From Pseudomonadota bacterium (GTDB lineage: Bacteria; Pseudomonadota; Gammaproteobacteria; Burkholderiales; JABEVD01): a stretch of 64,000 nucleotides of DNA. Made by a program: the position numbers and the translations under genes. The stretch lies in assembly GCA_021802545.1 (NCBI GenBank), contig JAJZRS010000014.1, forward strand, positions 1 to 64,000, given 5' to 3'. The notes under the pieces are model-generated. The model saw nothing but the letters and a program-made list of their open reading frames with translations, made no database searches and was not told the DNA's origin. Shown in pieces: positions 1-8,488 of the stretch (within the stretch, counting starts at the first letter, position 1; each line of letters begins with the position of its first letter).

Positions 1-17
1 TGTGCAATAATCAAAAA

Positions 18-575
18 ATGAAGGAAGCGATCAAATCAGGGCGAGGCGGCCATCGGACGGGGGCGGGCAGGAAGCCGGGTTCCGGGACATACAGCGAACC
101 CACCAAGCCGATCAGGGTTCCATTGAGCCAGGTCGAAAAAATTCTCGTCTACCTTTCAGATTGCAGACAGGCTTCGCTCGATGTCCCGAGCAGGACGATC
201 CCGGTCATGTCCCACTGCATTCCTGCGGGGTTTCCGAGCCCCGCGGAAGATCATGTCGAAGACAGGGTGGACCTCAACGAGCATTTGATCCTGCACCGGG
301 AGGCCTCCTTCATCCTGAGGGTTTCCGGATGGTCTATGGTCGGGGCGGGCATCCATGACGGGGACGAAATCATCGTCGACCGCGCGATCGAGCCGAATGA
401 CGGGCATGTCGTCGTGGCCGTGGTCGACGGGGAGCTCACGGTGAAGCGATTAAGGAAATCAGGCAAGACCGTCAGGCTTGTCGCCGAAAATCCCGAATAT
501 CCCGACATCGAATTCATTGAAGGGGAAGAGCTCGTCGTCTGGGGCGTTGTCACGCGCGTGTTGCACAAGCTATGA
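18..575 (+). CDS. umuD: UmuD-like LexA-family autoprotease (Pol V subunit)
   Basis: S24/LexA-type serine protease whose self-cleavage licenses error-prone polymerase V in the SOS response. The cleavage site is Ala70-Gly71 (IPAGFPSP), the nucleophile Ser106 (GWSM) and the general base Lys143 (LTVKRL). The spacings Gly-Ser 35 and Ser-Lys 37 equal those of E. coli UmuD. The protein carries about 46 more N-terminal residues than E. coli UmuD, including a basic GAGRKPGSG stretch that resembles an AT-hook-like DNA-binding tail (inference). Its stop overlaps the umuC start (ATGA). Only 17 bases precede the start, so a LexA box cannot be judged. Confidence 0.93.
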   Translation: MKEAIKSGRGGHRTGAGRKPGSGTYSEPTKPIRVPLSQVEKILVYLSDCRQASLDVPSRTIPVMSHCIPAGFPSPAEDHVEDRVDLNEHLILHREASFILRVSGWSMVGAGIHDGDEIIVDRAIEPNDGHVVVAVVDGELTVKRLRKSGKTVRLVAENPEYPDIEFIEGEELVVWGVVTRVLHKL

Positions 576-1840
576 AGATCGCGCTGGTGGACGTCAACAA
601 CTGCTTCGTCAGCTGCGAAAGGGTCTTTGCGCCCAACCTGGAGGGAAGGCCGGTGGTGGTGCTTTCCAGCAACGACGGCTGCGTGGTGGCGAGATCGAAC
701 GAGGCGAAGGCGCTCGGCATCCCCATGGGAATACCCTGGTTCAAGGCGAAGGGCATCGCACAAGGCGTCGTTCCGCTTTCAAGCAATTTTGCGCTCTACG
801 CGGACATGTCGAACCGGTTCATGTCCATCCTCTCGACCTTTTCTCCGAATATCGAAACCTATTCGATAGACGAATGTTTCCTCGATTTTTCCGGTTTTTC
901 CTTCGATCTTTCAGGATATGCGCAGCAGATCAGGAAAAGGGTGAAGCAATGGATAGGACTTCCGGTCTGCGTCGGGATCGGTTCCACCAAGACGCTCGCC
1001 AAGCTCGCCAACCATGTCGCGAAGAAGCGGAGCGAATGGCAAGGGGTGTGCGATTTCACTTCCATGGAAGAGGCAAGACTCGACAGGCTGTTTTCCGAAA
1101 TCGACGTCGGAGAAGTGTGGGGGGTTGGAAAAAAACTGAAAGAAGGGCTGGATTCGATCGGCATCGGATCGGTGTTCGAGCTCAAATCTGCAGACCAGGC
1201 CAGGATGAAGGCGCTTTTCGGCATCAACCTCGGTCGAATGGTTTCGGAATTGAATGGGAATGCCTGCCGCGACCTCGAGATAGTCTCCCCGAACCAGCAT
1301 GGCATCATGTCGAGCCGCTCATTCGGAAGGGGCGTTTTCGCCTGCGAGGAGCTTGAGGAAGCGGCCTCTCTCCATGTCTCGATCGCAGCGCAAAAGCTGA
1401 GAGCCCAGGGATCGGTATGCGGCGCCGTCCAGGTTTATATCAGGACAAGCCCGTTCTCGCTTGATGCCTATGCCATGGGATCGACAGTACCTTTGATGGA
1501 CTCCACGGACGATACCCTCCTCCTGATCAAAGCCGCGTTGTCCGGATTGCGGCGGATATATCGCCCCGGATATGCCTACGCCAAGGCGGGCATCGTGTTG
1601 ATCGAGCTGTCGGACAAGCGCCGACAGACAGCGGATCTCTTCGCCGACAGGGAAGAGGCCTCGAAGCGGTCAAGGCTGATGAAAACGCTGGATGAAATCA
1701 ATCTCCGCCATGGGCGGAACAAGGTCGGCCCCGGGATTTCCGGCATTTCGGCAGACCGGTCATGGTCGACGAAGAAGGGAAACAGAACGCCTGCCTATAC
1801 CACTGACTGGAAAGCGCTTCCGGTCGCGCTTGCACTGTAA
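572..1840 (+). CDS. umuC: UmuC, DNA polymerase V catalytic subunit
   Basis: Y-family translesion DNA polymerase of 422 aa, the usual UmuC length. The N-terminal palm motif [14 protein letters not shown] and the catalytic [10 protein letters not shown] (Asp-Glu pair) are intact. The helix-hairpin-helix thumb region follows ([16 protein letters not shown]), and the C-terminal little-finger and UmuC-specific tail are present. It starts by ATGA overlap with umuD, so translation is probably coupled. It acts with the cleaved UmuD' dimer and RecA in SOS mutagenesis. Nothing suggests truncation. Confidence 0.95.
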   Translation: MKIALVDVNNCFVSCERVFAPNLEGRPVVVLSSNDGCVVARSNEAKALGIPMGIPWFKAKGIAQGVVPLSSNFALYADMSNRFMSILSTFSPNIETYSIDECFLDFSGFSFDLSGYAQQIRKRVKQWIGLPVCVGIGSTKTLAKLANHVAKKRSEWQGVCDFTSMEEARLDRLFSEIDVGEVWGVGKKLKEGLDSIGIGSVFELKSADQARMKALFGINLGRMVSELNGNACRDLEIVSPNQHGIMSSRSFGRGVFACEELEEAASLHVSIAAQKLRAQGSVCGAVQVYIRTSPFSLDAYAMGSTVPLMDSTDDTLLLIKAALSGLRRIYRPGYAYAKAGIVLIELSDKRRQTADLFADREEASKRSRLMKTLDEINLRHGRNKVGPGISGISADRSWSTKKGNRTPAYTTDWKALPVALAL

Positions 1841-1884
1841 CCATACTGTCATGATATCCTATAGATATTTTCTTTCGGCATGCC

Positions 1885-1921
1885 TATAATGCAAGCCTTT
1901 TCATATCGATGCGGAAGGCTT
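1885..1921 (+). promoter_or_regulatory. -10 box and hairpin masking a ribosome site
   Basis: A perfect TATAAT at 1885-1890 would start transcription near 1897; no good -35 box is visible. The leader contains inverted arms AAGCCTT (1893-1899) and AAGGCTT (1915-1921), plus two possible G-U pairs. The second arm includes most of the Shine-Dalgarno GGAAGG (1913-1918) of the ORF at 1923. If transcription starts at about 1897 the first arm would be only partly transcribed, so the switch idea needs an upstream start. Confidence 0.35.
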
Positions 1922-1922
1922 C

Positions 1923-2075
1923 ATGGGGCAAGTCATAGACGACAGGAGCGAAGACTGGTTCAGGCTCATCATGGATGCAGTGAAAAAAGGCACTGGGGGA
2001 GAATCGATCGCGGAATTGATTTCCGCCGAGATCGAAGGCAGAAAGCCTGAAGAAAAGGACGCTGCCCAGCGCTGA
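1923..2075 (+). CDS. Small hypothetical protein, 50 aa
   Basis: Too short for the ORF track. It begins MGQVIDDRSEDWFRLIMDAV and ends KPEEKDAAQR. The SD GGAAGG lies 4 bases upstream of ATG and a TATAAT is 33 bases upstream. The product is acidic and helical-looking, with no signal peptide or membrane segment. No function is recognised. The ribosome site, promoter-like box and codon use resembling the neighbours support a real gene, but it could be non-coding. Confidence 0.5.
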   Translation: MGQVIDDRSEDWFRLIMDAVKKGTGGESIAELISAEIEGRKPEEKDAAQR

Positions 2076-2167
2076 GATGTTCGGTCTTCTGTCCTGAAAG
2101 GCGAAAAGGTGAGGGTGAATGAAGCCCTGAACCCTGTTATCATCGCCTAAAAAGAACGGGAGGCTTC

Positions 2168-3526
2168 ATGAGAATTTCCTTTCACGGCGCGGACCGCGGC
2201 GTCACCGGATCCTGCCACATGGTGGAATGCTGCGGGAAAAAAATCCTGATAGACTGCGGCCTCTACCAGGGAGGCAGGGAACTCGAGGAAGAGAATGCGG
2301 AGCCTTTCGGCTTCGAGCCTGCGGAAATCGATTACGTTCTGCTCACCCATGCCCATCTCGACCATTGCGGCAGGCTGCCGCTGCTCGTGAAGCGGGGTTT
2401 CAGGGGGGAGATCGTGACGACTGCTGCAACAAGGGAACTTGCGCGTCTCGTCATGATCGATTCGGCCCATCTTCAGGAAGAAGAGGTCCGCCACCATCGC
2501 AATCATTCGACACCGCTTTACACCATCCTGGACGCCTTTTACGTGCTGGATTTTTTCGGACGCATTGCAAGCTACGGCAGGCCTGTGGATATTGCGCCGA
2601 ACCTGCGCGCGACCTTTTTCGATGCGGGCCATATCCTGGGGTCGGCCAGCATCCTGCTCGAGATGCAGGAAAAGGGGGAAAAGCGGTCCGTCCTTTTTTC
2701 GGGAGACATCGGCAATACGGGAAGGCCCATATTGAGAAGCCCGGCAACCCCTGATGCGGCCGACTACGTCGTCATGGAAACCACCTATGGAGACCGCCTG
2801 CACAAGCCGTTCGAGCCGTCCGTCGAGGAGCTCTATGAAGTCGTCGAGGATACCTTCAGGCGGGGCGGGAACGTGGTCATCCCGACATTCGCCCTGGAGC
2901 GCGCGCAGGAGCTTCTGTATTTCCTGAGGGACGGCGTGGATAAGGGCAGGCTTTCCAGAACCACCCAGGTTTACCTGGATTCGCCGATGGCCATTTCGGC
3001 AACCCAGATTTTCGAGAAGCATCCCGAATGCTACGAGGAGAGGACGGCGGCGATGTTCCGCAAGGGGCGCGATCCCTTCCATCTCCAGGGCCTGCATTTC
3101 ACGCGCGAGACGGCGGAATCGATTGCCATCAACGGGATCAACGGCGGGGCAGTGATCATGGCCGGGGCAGGCATGTGCACAGGGGGGAGAATCAGGCATC
3201 ACCTCCAGAACAATCTGTGGAAGGAAAACTGCGCGGTCGTCTTCGTGGGCTATGCGGCAACCGGAACGCTGGCCAGGAAAATCATCGACGGCGCGGACGA
3301 AGTGCACATCTACGGCAGGGAAGTGCCGGTTCGCGCCCGCATCAGAACCATCAACGGCTTCTCGGCCCATGCCGATCAGGCCGAACTGCTCTCCTGGCAC
3401 GACGGCATAGGGGGGGTGAAGGCCACTTTCCTGGTCCATGGAGAGGAAGAATGCATGAGCCGTTTTGCTTCCCTCCTGAAAGGCAAGACCGTGATGCCCG
3501 CCTTGGGCAGCAGTTTCGAACTCTGA
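2168..3526 (+). CDS. Beta-CASP metallo-beta-lactamase RNA-processing nuclease
   Basis: A 452-aa MBL-fold protein of the CPSF/beta-CASP exonuclease type. The zinc motif is HAHLDH (His61, His63, Asp65, His66). Further metal-ligand regions are GHILGSAS and FSGDIG, the beta-CASP region follows (VIPTFALERAQELLYFL), and the C-terminal RMMBL-type part contains HIYGREVPV and FSAHADQ. Such proteins act as 5' or 3' RNA or DNA nucleases; the exact substrate in proteobacteria is unclear. A strong SD (GGGAGG) precedes the ATG. It is probably transcribed alone. Confidence 0.88.
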   Translation: MRISFHGADRGVTGSCHMVECCGKKILIDCGLYQGGRELEEENAEPFGFEPAEIDYVLLTHAHLDHCGRLPLLVKRGFRGEIVTTAATRELARLVMIDSAHLQEEEVRHHRNHSTPLYTILDAFYVLDFFGRIASYGRPVDIAPNLRATFFDAGHILGSASILLEMQEKGEKRSVLFSGDIGNTGRPILRSPATPDAADYVVMETTYGDRLHKPFEPSVEELYEVVEDTFRRGGNVVIPTFALERAQELLYFLRDGVDKGRLSRTTQVYLDSPMAISATQIFEKHPECYEERTAAMFRKGRDPFHLQGLHFTRETAESIAINGINGGAVIMAGAGMCTGGRIRHHLQNNLWKENCAVVFVGYAATGTLARKIIDGADEVHIYGREVPVRARIRTINGFSAHADQAELLSWHDGIGGVKATFLVHGEEECMSRFASLLKGKTVMPALGSSFEL

Positions 3527-3536
3527 GCAAAAAAAA

Positions 3537-3557
3537 CCCGCCAAGGGGAAAGGCGGG
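3537..3557 (-). terminator. Rho-independent terminator facing the minus strand
   Basis: The stem is CCCGCC (3537-3542) paired with GGCGGG (3552-3557). A run of A (3529-3536) lies on the left side only, which is a U-tract only for minus-strand RNA. On the plus strand the stem is followed by CGCCG, not T. Both flanking genes are plus-strand, so this would stop antisense transcription entering the MBL gene, or act on the plus strand as a plain hairpin. Confidence 0.55.
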
Positions 3558-3610
3558 CGCCGAATGATTCAATATAGACCACGGAAAATATTTTTCAAAT
3601 CGGAGATGAC

Positions 3611-3955
3611 ATGCCGAAAATAGGGCTGGGTTTGCTTTTGCTATTTTATGCCGCTGCCGCTTGCGCCGGCGGCTATCTCGACGGGAAGACGCTGCTCGAA
3701 AGATTTGATGCCAGGCAAAGGATGATCGGGGATACCGGGAATCTCGGCTCGGATGCGATCGATGCGGGCTTTTACATCGGCTACGTGCAGGGCGCGGTCG
3801 AGAGCATGGCGCTGTGCATTCCGGACAAGCTTGCAGCCTCCCGTGCGGAGGAGATCGTCGGAAAATACCTGAAATCCCATGCCAAGGAACTCGACAGGCC
3901 TGCAAGCCTCTTGGTGAAGAAGGCGATCGAGGAGACCTATCCGTGCAAGCGCTGA
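3611..3955 (+). CDS. Secreted Rap1a/Tai immunity-domain-like protein
   Basis: 114 aa with an N-terminal signal peptide (LGLLLLFYAAAACAGG). The mature part reads FYIGYVQGAVESMALCIP, then AEEIVGKYLKSHAKELDRPASLLVKKAIEETYPCKR. This layout (a GYxxG segment, two cysteines, helix pair ending in PC-basic) matches the Rap1a/Tai family, first named for T6SS immunity proteins but often found as orphan periplasmic proteins. No T6SS gene or toxin is nearby, so an immunity role is not supported here. SD GGAG is upstream of ATG. Confidence 0.65.
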   Translation: MPKIGLGLLLLFYAAAACAGGYLDGKTLLERFDARQRMIGDTGNLGSDAIDAGFYIGYVQGAVESMALCIPDKLAASRAEEIVGKYLKSHAKELDRPASLLVKKAIEETYPCKR

Positions 3956-4572
3956 GGTGTGACATGGCCAGGTCCTCCATGAGCCTTGTCGAACTTGGAC
4001 TCAACAGGGGATCTTCGGGCAATCTTTCCGCGAGGTGCGAAGGCGGTTTTCTCGTCACCCCTTCAGCCATGCCGCCTGAGGCGATGAAGCCTGAAGACAT
4101 GGTGTTCATGGATTTCGAGGGCCATGTCTTATCGGGAGAGCGGCCATCCAGCGAATGGCGCTTTCACAAGGATATCCTGAAGGGCAGGCCTGAATTCGGC
4201 GCGGTCGTTCATGTCCATTCGCCATTCGCCACGACGCTTGCCTGCCTGGGGATGGAAATACCGCCTTTCCACTACATGATCGCCGCAGCAGGCGGCCATA
4301 CCATACGCTGCGCACCCTATGCGCTGTTCGGCACGCAGGCGCTTTCCGATCATGCCTTGTGCGCTCTGGAAGACAGGCGCGCCTGCCTGCTCGGCAACCA
4401 TGGCATGATCGCCTGCGGACGGGATCTGCCTGAAGCATTGGGGCTTGCCGTGGAGGTGGAATCTCTCTGCGAGCAGTACTGGAGAGCCAAGCAGATCGGC
4501 GAGCCGCGTCTCCTGACTGAAGCGGAAATGGATGAAGTGATGGAAAAATTCAGGGGATACTGGCGGCGTTAG
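3943..4572 (+). CDS. Class II aldolase/adducin family protein
   Basis: Zinc-dependent class II aldolase fold (fuculose-phosphate aldolase/ribulose-phosphate epimerase type), 209 aa. It has the family opener NRGSSGNLSAR, the catalytic Glu in SSEWRFH, the zinc pair HVHS and a later metal His in NHGMIACG. I chose GTG at 3943 (SD GGAG 8 bases upstream), because it restores the leading helix MQALRCDMARSS; ATG at 3964 is the alternative. It overlaps the preceding gene by 13 nt. The substrate is unknown. Its 3' end overlaps the convergent kinase gene by 23 nt. Confidence 0.85.
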   Translation: MQALRCDMARSSMSLVELGLNRGSSGNLSARCEGGFLVTPSAMPPEAMKPEDMVFMDFEGHVLSGERPSSEWRFHKDILKGRPEFGAVVHVHSPFATTLACLGMEIPPFHYMIAAAGGHTIRCAPYALFGTQALSDHALCALEDRRACLLGNHGMIACGRDLPEALGLAVEVESLCEQYWRAKQIGEPRLLTEAEMDEVMEKFRGYWRR

Positions 4573-5668
4573 TTCTGGCGGACGTCCTTCTTTCAAGCGG
4601 GATGGAAAGCGTCACGCGCGTTCCTCTCGGTTTTGCCGCCTGCACCGAAAGGGCGCCGCCCAGGGCCTGGGCGCGCTCGATCATGCCGAGGATGCCGAGG
4701 GACTTGGATGCTGCGGATTTTTTCGGGTCGATTCCCTTGCCGTCGTCGCTGACCGTCAGCACGATGTCCCGTTCGTTGGCCTTGAATTCCACTTTCACGT
4801 TCGCCGCTTCCGCATGACGTGCGATGTTCGTGAGCGTTTCCTGGAAGATGCGGAAAATGCCGGTCGCGACATCCTGGGGCACGGCAGGCTCATTGCCTTT
4901 CGTCTCGATCTTGCAGCGGATTCCGGATTTTTTTCCGAATTGCCCGAGCTGCCATTCGAGCGCGGCGAGCAATCCCAGATCGTCCAGGACGGCTGGCCTC
5001 AAAGACGTGCAGATCCGCTTGACGCTCTGGATGGCCGAATCCAGACCTTTGAAGATGTCTTCGAACTGTGCCCGGTTTCCCGATTTTTCTGCAGACCAGC
5101 TGAGATCGAATTTGATCGAGGTGAGCGTCGAGCCGAGTTCGTCGTGGATTTCCCTGGCAATGCTCGCCCTTTCCACTTCACGCGCATGCTGCAGCCTGAA
5201 GGAGAGTTCGCGCAATGCGCTGTAGGATTGCTGGAGCGCTTCCTGCTGCCGTTTGTGCTCGCTGATGTCGGAAAAGGAGAACATGACGGCGAAGGGCTGT
5301 AATTCGCTCGCAAGGACTTCCGAACTGACTTTAATCCAGGTGATGTTCCCCGCTTGCCTGGAAATCCCCATGATCACGTCCTTGCATGGTTCTCCGGTGC
5401 GCAGGGTGACGGATGGAGGGAGGTTTTTCTCGGGGAGGCGCGATCCATTTTCCCTGAAAAAATGCCAGCCCATTTCGTTCAGCTTCTTGCCGCGCATCAG
5501 ATCGCAGGGCAAGCCGAGGATGCGTTCAGCGCTGGGATTGCATCCGATAAACATGCCCGAATGGTCGAACAGCAGGATGCCGTCAGCTACGGCATCGATC
5601 ACGGACATGCATTTCTCTGCGCTGCCGAGAAATGACTGGAGTTGTCGATCGGTCATTTTCATGGACAT
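4550..5668 (-). CDS. Orphan PAS-domain NarL-type sensor histidine kinase
   Basis: About 372 aa, predicted cytoplasmic. An N-terminal PAS domain (AVADGILLFDHSGMFIGCNP) and PAC segment (FSDISEHK) are followed by HisKA_3 with the phospho-accepting His in REIHDELGSTLTS, then a HATPase_c domain (RHAEAANV, DDGKGID). No transmembrane segment or response regulator gene is adjacent, so its partner is elsewhere. The start is set at MSMKMTDRQ: longer ORF starts lie at or upstream of a TATAAT box on the minus strand. The signal sensed is unknown. Confidence 0.85.
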   Translation of the reverse strand: MSMKMTDRQLQSFLGSAEKCMSVIDAVADGILLFDHSGMFIGCNPSAERILGLPCDLMRGKKLNEMGWHFFRENGSRLPEKNLPPSVTLRTGEPCKDVIMGISRQAGNITWIKVSSEVLASELQPFAVMFSFSDISEHKRQQEALQQSYSALRELSFRLQHAREVERASIAREIHDELGSTLTSIKFDLSWSAEKSGNRAQFEDIFKGLDSAIQSVKRICTSLRPAVLDDLGLLAALEWQLGQFGKKSGIRCKIETKGNEPAVPQDVATGIFRIFQETLTNIARHAEAANVKVEFKANERDIVLTVSDDGKGIDPKKSAASKSLGILGMIERAQALGGALSVQAAKPRGTRVTLSIPLERRTSARTNAASIP

Positions 5669-5684
5669 GGCATAAAATAAAATC

Positions 5685-5690
5685 ATTATA
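5685..5690 (-). promoter_or_regulatory. -10 box for the histidine kinase
   Basis: A perfect TATAAT on the minus strand, about 16 bases upstream of the chosen kinase ATG. No convincing -35 hexamer is visible at 16-18 bases. It lies in the 42-bp divergent gap with the AsmA gene. Confidence 0.4.
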
Positions 5691-5710
5691 GGCAGACAAG
5701 GGGCGGGGAA

Positions 5711-7399
5711 ATGAAAAAAATTCTCAAATATGCCGCGCTCTCTATTGCTGCGCTGCTGGCCATTTTCGTTGCGCTTGTCGCCTATGTCGCCATCACGGTC
5801 AATCCGAACGAATACAAGCCGCATATCGTCGATTTCGTCAGGCAGGAGACGCACCGCTCCCTGAATCTGGAAGGAAACATCGGCCTCGAGTTTTTCCCGA
5901 GGCTGGCGCTAGATCTCGGCAAGGCTTCCATGAGCGGATCAGGTGGACAGGGAGAGTTCGCGTCCGTCAACAATGCCGTCCTCGATGTCGCATGGCTTCC
6001 CCTGCTCCACGGTGCATTGCAGATCGACAAGATAGACATCGACGGGTTGCGCATCGGACTGGTCCGTCACAAGGACGGCACGACGAATTACGATGATCTT
6101 TCCGGCGGCGGAAAGGGAAAAACAGAATTCGACATCGGCGGAATCGAAGTGAAGAACGGCGCGATTTCATACGAAGACCAGAAATCGGGGAGCAAGCTCA
6201 CGCTGGACAATATCGCTCTCAAAACGGGCAGGCTGAAATCAGGGGTGCATACCGGCATTGCCCTCAAGATGGACATCGATCGGGGCGGAGAGAAATCGCA
6301 TCTCGATTTCTCGAGCGGCCTTCTCATGGAGCAGGAAAAATACAAGTTCGACAATATCGATTTGAGTTACAAGAGCGGAAAGCTTGCGGCAGCCGTCAAG
6401 GGATCTGCCGATGTCGATACGAAAGAGGAAACCGCATCGGCCGATCTTTCTTCGAGTTTCGACGCAAGCCATGTCGATGCGAAGCTCACTATGCAAGGCT
6501 TTTCTTCCCCCTTCTACCGTTTCGATGTCAGTGTCGACAAGCTTGATGCGGACAGGTATGTGTCTAAAGAGAAGGGGCCGGCCAAGCCGTTCGATCTTTC
6601 CTTTTTGAAGAAATTGAATGGGGAGGGCAAGCTTGCTGTCGGTGCGCTGAAGGTACATGGTCTCACGATTTCCAATTTGGGCGTTTCGGCGAAGGCTGCC
6701 GACGGGAGACTCGATCTCGATCCTCTCAAAGCCGACCTTTACCAGGGGAAAGCGTCAGGAAAAATCGGCATCCAGGCGATATCCTTCCCGAGATTTTCGG
6801 TCAAGGAAACGCTTTCCGGGATCAGTATCGCTCCGCTCATCAAGGATCTTGCGAACAAGGACATTGTCGAAGGCAGGGGCAATGTTTCCGTCGACTTGGC
6901 TGCGACAGGGAATGATGTCGGCGTGCTGAAGAAAACGCTGAATGGCAAGGCTGCGGTGCGTCTTGCCGACGGCGCGGTGAAGGGATTCGACATTGCCGCC
7001 ATGCTGAGAGGCTTGAAAGCGAAGGCGGGGTCTGCAAATGTGTCAGAGAAAACCGATTTCTCGGAGCTTTCGGCCACCTTCGACATCAGGAACGGCATCG
7101 CCCACAACAGCGACCTTTCCGGCAAATCTCCCCTGCTGCGCGTGGGCGGGGCAGGCGATATCGATATCGGCAGGAGCGCCATGAATTATGTCGCGAAGGT
7201 ATCGGTCGTCGGGACGCTCGAAGGACAGGGCGGGGCGGAGCTTTCATCCCTCAAGGGGCTGACCTTCCCAGTGCGCATCTCGGGTCCGTTCGATGCGCTG
7301 CATTATTCGCTCGATATGGGCGCCATGGCATCCAATGTCCTGAAATCGAAGATCGAGCAGAAGCGGAACGACCTCCTCAAAGGTCTGTTCGGACATTAA
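5711..7399 (+). CDS. AsmA family protein
   Basis: 562 aa with an N-terminal membrane anchor (YAALSIAALLAIFVALVAYVAI) and a long beta-rich periplasmic body. The C-terminal AsmA_2 signature NGKAAVRLADGAVKGFDIAAMLRG is present. Family members (AsmA, TamB, YhdP) are bridge-like proteins linked to outer-membrane phospholipid transport and assembly. Purine-rich SD (GGGGCGGGGAA) precedes the ATG. Transcribed divergently from the histidine kinase. Confidence 0.9.
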   Translation: MKKILKYAALSIAALLAIFVALVAYVAITVNPNEYKPHIVDFVRQETHRSLNLEGNIGLEFFPRLALDLGKASMSGSGGQGEFASVNNAVLDVAWLPLLHGALQIDKIDIDGLRIGLVRHKDGTTNYDDLSGGGKGKTEFDIGGIEVKNGAISYEDQKSGSKLTLDNIALKTGRLKSGVHTGIALKMDIDRGGEKSHLDFSSGLLMEQEKYKFDNIDLSYKSGKLAAAVKGSADVDTKEETASADLSSSFDASHVDAKLTMQGFSSPFYRFDVSVDKLDADRYVSKEKGPAKPFDLSFLKKLNGEGKLAVGALKVHGLTISNLGVSAKAADGRLDLDPLKADLYQGKASGKIGIQAISFPRFSVKETLSGISIAPLIKDLANKDIVEGRGNVSVDLAATGNDVGVLKKTLNGKAAVRLADGAVKGFDIAAMLRGLKAKAGSANVSEKTDFSELSATFDIRNGIAHNSDLSGKSPLLRVGGAGDIDIGRSAMNYVAKVSVVGTLEGQGGAELSSLKGLTFPVRISGPFDALHYSLDMGAMASNVLKSKIEQKRNDLLKGLFGH

Positions 7400-7415
7400 C
7401 CGCCAATTTTCGCGC

Positions 7416-7444
7416 TTGTCAAAATATGCGCTTTTGGCTATATT
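7416..7444 (+). promoter_or_regulatory. Sigma-70 promoter of oxyR
   Basis: TTGTCA (7416-7421), a 17-bp spacer and TATATT (7439-7444), each one mismatch or two from consensus. The predicted transcription start is about 24 bases before the oxyR ATG. Confidence 0.65.
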
Positions 7445-7474
7445 GATTATCTCTATCGACAGCCGAAAATTTCC

Positions 7475-8419
7475 ATGACACTCACCGAGTTCAAGTACAT
7501 CGTGGCCCTGGCCAGGGAGAGGCATTTCGGCCGGGCGGCCAAGGCCTGTTTTGTCAGCCAGCCGACGCTGAGCGTTGCGGTCAGGAAGCTCGAAGACGAA
7601 CTCGGCGTCACGCTGTTCGAACGCGGCATGAGCGATGTTTCCGTGACGCCGATCGGGGAGATGATCGTCGTTCAGGCAAAGCGCGTGCTGGAGGAAACGA
7701 CTGCGATCAGGCAGATGGCGCACAAGGGCAAGGACCAGCTGAACGGCTCGCTCAGGATAGGCGCGATCTACACCATCGCCCCGTATCTTTTTCCGAAGCT
7801 GATCCCGATTCTGCACGAGCGCGCGCCGCTCATGCCGCTTCTGATCCAGGAGAATTTCACAAGCCGTCTTTCCGATCTTTTGAAGCGCGGAGAACTGGAC
7901 ATTGCAGTCATTTCCGCTCCCTTTTCAGAACCAGGCATCCTGACCCAGGAGCTTTACGCGGAGCCTTTCAGGGTCGCGCTGCCGGCGAACCACAAATGGG
8001 TTTCGAAGCCGTCCATCTCTGCATCGCAACTCGCCCAGGACAATCTTTTCCTGCTCGCCGCAGGAAACTGTTTCAGGGATCAGGTCCTGCAGGCGAGCCC
8101 CGCGCTCAGCAAGACCATCGCCACGACTTCGGGTCTGCAGAAGACCGTGGAAGGCAGTTCCCTGGAGACGATACGCTATATGGTCGCCTCCGGATCGGGG
8201 ATCACCGTGCTGCCGTCTACCGCGGCGGATGCCGAAGAATCGAAGAGCCCGCTGATCGAAATCAGACCGTTCGCGTCCCCTGTGCCTACGCGCCGTGTCC
8301 TGCTCGCATGGCGAAAGAGTTTCTACAGACCGCAGGCCGTGGACATGATCAGGCAGGGCATCCTGGACTGCAACCTTCCGGGCGTGACATGGCTTGAAGG
8401 CGCTATCAAAGATTCATAG
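7475..8419 (+). CDS. oxyR: OxyR-like LysR-type regulator lacking the resolving Cys
   Basis: 314-aa LysR regulator with an N-terminal winged helix (FGRAAKACFVSQPTLSVAVRKLE) and an OxyR-type sensor domain. Numbering matches E. coli OxyR without gaps up to this point: Thr100 and the peroxidatic Cys199 are kept (GNCFRDQ), but His198 is Asn and the resolving Cys208 is Ser (LQASPAL). The later ETIRYMVASGSGITVLP is typical OxyR. A reversible Cys199-Cys208 disulfide therefore cannot form; sensing could use Cys sulfenic acid or thiolation (inference). It is followed by a rubrerythrin operon with an OxyR-like operator. Confidence 0.88.
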   Translation: MTLTEFKYIVALARERHFGRAAKACFVSQPTLSVAVRKLEDELGVTLFERGMSDVSVTPIGEMIVVQAKRVLEETTAIRQMAHKGKDQLNGSLRIGAIYTIAPYLFPKLIPILHERAPLMPLLIQENFTSRLSDLLKRGELDIAVISAPFSEPGILTQELYAEPFRVALPANHKWVSKPSISASQLAQDNLFLLAAGNCFRDQVLQASPALSKTIATTSGLQKTVEGSSLETIRYMVASGSGITVLPSTAADAEESKSPLIEIRPFASPVPTRRVLLAWRKSFYRPQAVDMIRQGILDCNLPGVTWLEGAIKDS

Positions 8420-8430
8420 CAAAGAGCTAT
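8416..8430 (+). promoter_or_regulatory. OxyR-like inverted repeat upstream of rubrerythrin
   Basis: ATAGC-AAAGA-GCTAT: perfect 5-bp arms and the ATAG-N7-CTAT pattern of one OxyR dimer half-site. It overlaps the oxyR stop codon. GCTATCAAA also occurs as a direct repeat at 8402 and 8426. The centre is about 32 bp upstream of the -35 box at 8452. A full four-element OxyR site is not present. Confidence 0.5.
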
Positions 8431-8451
8431 CAAAAGCAGGGAAACAATCAA

Positions 8452-8481
8452 TTGGACGGGCGGTTTCTCCATCCGTAACAT
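8452..8481 (+). promoter_or_regulatory. Candidate promoter of the rubrerythrin operon
   Basis: TTGGAC (8452-8457), 18-bp spacer, TAACAT (8476-8481). A moderate match, as expected for an activator-dependent promoter, with the OxyR-like repeat just upstream. Confidence 0.4.
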
Positions 8482-8488
8482 GGTACTT

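Noticed and set aside
1-17. LexA box of umuDC
   Set aside because: Only 17 bases precede the gene; a site cannot be judged.
2147-3544. 465-aa minus-strand ORF
   Set aside because: Shadow of the beta-CASP MBL gene; His/Arg-rich with no family features.
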